This document shows, in pieces, positions 62,459-64,000 of a stretch of DNA of 64,000 nt. Where the stretch lies: assembly GCA_011109175.1 (NCBI GenBank), contig RDEW01000014.1, forward strand, positions 630,042 through 694,041, read 5' to 3'. Under the pieces are notes generated by a model. The model had not been told where the DNA came from, made no database searches, and saw only the letters and a program-made list of their open reading frames with translations. The position numbers and the translations under genes are program-made. The stretch is from Dicyema japonicum (Eukaryota > Dicyemida > Rhombozoa > Dicyemidae). Positions within the stretch are counted from its first letter, which is position 1. The number at the start of each line of letters is the position of its first letter.

Positions 62459-62925
62459 TTATTATTTTTAAAAAGCACTCCTAGAAAACATAAAATTAGA
62501 AAGTTTCCCTTGTGCCGTATTCCGAATCATCCTCTCCGTCAGCTTCGACCATGATCTTCTGTTGCGCACTAGTTCTCTTATGTATTCCAGGTCGTCCGCC
62601 ATTTCCATTATAATATCAGATGATGTCCACACTTTTGTACGTAGTGAATCAGGTCCTGATGACTGCAAATCCGAGACCATAATGTCGGCAGGCCGACAGA
62701 AAGATAAAAAGTGGAATTTTCCAAACAGTTCTGTACATTGTACGGTCGTTTTTGTCTCTTGTAGAGAGCAGACAGAGACGTCATATTTGGTTAGATCGCA
62801 TACCAGTTGGTGTTTCTTGTAAGATTGTTTAAGTCTTCTGCAATTGAAAGATCCCAGAGTGAACGGAGAAGTCGGTAAGGAATACGAATAAGACAGTGCA
62901 ATAGAGGAGTCGTCACCACTCAACC
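62459..62925 (-). mobile_element. Internally deleted LINE (endonuclease start joined to ORF2 end) with target duplication
   Basis: Flanked by 17-mers 'aatatgattatttgtat' (62442-62458) and 'aatataattatgtgtat' (62926-62942), 15 of 17 matching. One open frame of about 150 codons joins an AP-endonuclease start (FTLGSFNCRRLKQSYKKHQL, VCSLQETKT) directly to the ORF2 C-terminus (ADDLEYIRELVRNRRSWSKL, IRNTAQGKLSNFMFS). The tail is AT-rich with TAA repeats. Its start codon is TTG, so translation is doubtful. Confidence 0.75.
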
Positions 62926-62942
62926 AATATAATTATGTGTAT

Positions 62943-63350
62943 GTTACTAACAATAACTTTTACAAAAAATATAAAATTTAAAAAAATGAGAAAAATAATA
63001 AAAACGAAAAATTCTTCATGATTATTTAATAAAATATTTGGAAAAAATATTTTAAAAAATTAAATAATTTTTTTCAAAACGAACGTCTTTTTGTATACCC
63101 TTATAAAAATGTCATTGGTGTGCAGGTGTTTGAAAAGAAAGAGTCGCAATCTCCCATCCTTCGAACAGAATGAACCAATAAGGACGACCTACGCCTATGT
63201 GGGGACATTGGATTGAACCCAGGGTCTCTTACAAATGAGCAATTAATGGAGTAAATCTCATTAACTAAAAACTTGAAAAAAGACGTGAAATTGATATTTT
63301 ACTTATAAAAGAGTCAAACTCTGGAAACATAACACCTAAGTTTCTTGGCT
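62943..63350. other. Gap with a possible tRNA-like SINE head
   Basis: AT-rich to 63090. Near 63200 the complement has 'ccctgggttcaatccaatgt', a good B-box match, preceded by 'ctcattaattgctcatttgt'. No intact tRNA fold was found, so probably an old SINE head. Confidence 0.35.
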
Positions 63351-63359
63351 ACTCGGTAA

Positions 63360-63960
63360 TTACAAGTGACTGAGAAGGAAAGCTCTGAAGTGGCTTACTA
63401 ATTGCTATACGCAACGGAATCCCCTACGAGGGTTTCACAATCTACTTTCACAACCGCCTCTCAGGCATCCTTGTACTTTCGACTGCGAAAATTCGTCTCC
63501 CAATATTCTCTCTCACACTGATCAATGCATATTTCACGCCTTCAAGCTCATGTTCATCAGCTTGTTACCATGGTCTTTGGAGTTTTTCATTCCACATGTA
63601 ATGCTCATGAAGTCCACCGTCTGACCTATATCGATCAAATATTATTACAAGGTAACTGTTCACCCAATTGATAGGATACCACCCTCTTTTGCACAAAAAT
63701 AAAACTAACAAAGTACGAAACAGCCTGAACAGGATGTCCTCGTCCAAAATCCATACCCCCAATAAGGAAATTAGTAAATACTTCAAAGACGCGAAACGTT
63801 GGGGGAGCTATCAAAAGTAGTTATTGGAAACCCCTATAAATGAAGTCTGGAACAAAATTAAATCGATGAAGAGGTCCACGACCGAACGATCAAAGATATC
63901 TATGTCGAACCGAACTTTTCAATGAAGTATTATCTATATCCCACAAAAACTTTTAGAAGG
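63360..63960 (+). pseudogene. APE-LINE fragment running to the window end
   Basis: Plus strand: RNGIPYEGFTIYFHNRLSGI, PIFSLTLINAYFTPS (endonuclease strand with the NAYF/NVYF motif), later NKEISKYFKDAKRWGSYQK and TPINEVWNKIKSMKRS, the linker before the RT in Jockey/I-like ORF2. Frame changes present. The RT would lie beyond the window. Confidence 0.5.
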
Positions 63961-64000
63961 ACCACCAAGTCTTTCTAAGGAGGATTAAGCCTAAAAATCA

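Noticed and set aside
62923-62925. ATG start for the fused LINE frame
   Set aside because: The first codon is actually TTG; the frame is open but its initiation is not supported.

Overview
This window reads as nuclear DNA of a small, AT-rich, repeat-choked metazoan genome. Eleven recognisable host genes are present, all with eukaryotic and mostly animal-type products: VPS15/PIK3R4, a long-chain acyl-CoA synthetase, a ubiquitin-specific protease, a Tctex-type dynein light chain, CIAPIN1, LRRCC1, BMS1, an oxysterol-binding-protein relative, ANAPC5, ISY1, an RGS-RhoGEF and actin (twelve counting actin). Wherever I could join exons by protein homology the introns are GT-AG and only about 21-29 nt long. 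All three stop codons are used, so the code is standard. Metazoan gene content plus introns averaging in the mid-twenties of nucleotides is the known signature of dicyemid mesozoans (parasites of cephalopod kidneys); I infer a dicyemid or very close relative, without a database check.

Layout. 1-3009: VPS15 (minus, cut by the window edge). 3.1-11.9 kb: a nest of repeats: two tRNA-derived SINE families (called SINE-A and SINE-B here), a small hAT MITE split by a LINE-derived insert, and a decayed minus-strand retrotransposon with a restriction-like endonuclease type C-terminus (Dong/R4-like) that was itself split by a 2.86-kb APE-type LINE with a perfect 12-bp target duplication. 12.0-14.2 kb: acyl-CoA synthetase. 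15.7-16.5 kb: a pogo/Tigger-like remnant. 16.6-17.8 kb: LINE pieces. 18.0-20.8 kb: USP protease whose catalytic Cys position reads Arg. 21.6-22.0 kb: dynein light chain. 22.2-25.7 kb: SINE-A and a long, well-preserved RLE-type non-LTR retrotransposon with poly(A). 26.8-27.6 kb: CIAPIN1. 28-30 kb: LINE debris. 30.05-36.87 kb: LRRCC1 and BMS1, convergent, about 300 bp apart. 37-42.3 kb: LINE, hAT and mariner-like transposons. 42.7-44.05 kb: ORP. 44-46 kb: retrotransposon debris. 46.0-48.5 kb: ANAPC5. 48.6-50.3 kb: repeats including an 80-bp hairpin MITE. 50.4-51.4 kb: ISY1. 51.5-55.1 kb: repeats. 55.4-58.8 kb: RGS-RhoGEF. 58.8-60.3 kb: repeats. 60.36-61.62 kb: actin. 61.6-64 kb: repeats.

The genes do not form one pathway: they are housekeeping functions (PI3P membrane traffic, lipid activation and transfer, ubiquitin and APC/C, cytosolic Fe-S assembly, ribosome biogenesis, splicing, actin/Rho signalling) plus centrosome/cilium and dynein components, which suits a ciliated parasite. 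Four genes (VPS15, CIAPIN1, BMS1, actin) each need a single-base shift at a short homopolymer to keep frame, which looks like base-calling error in the assembly more than gene death.
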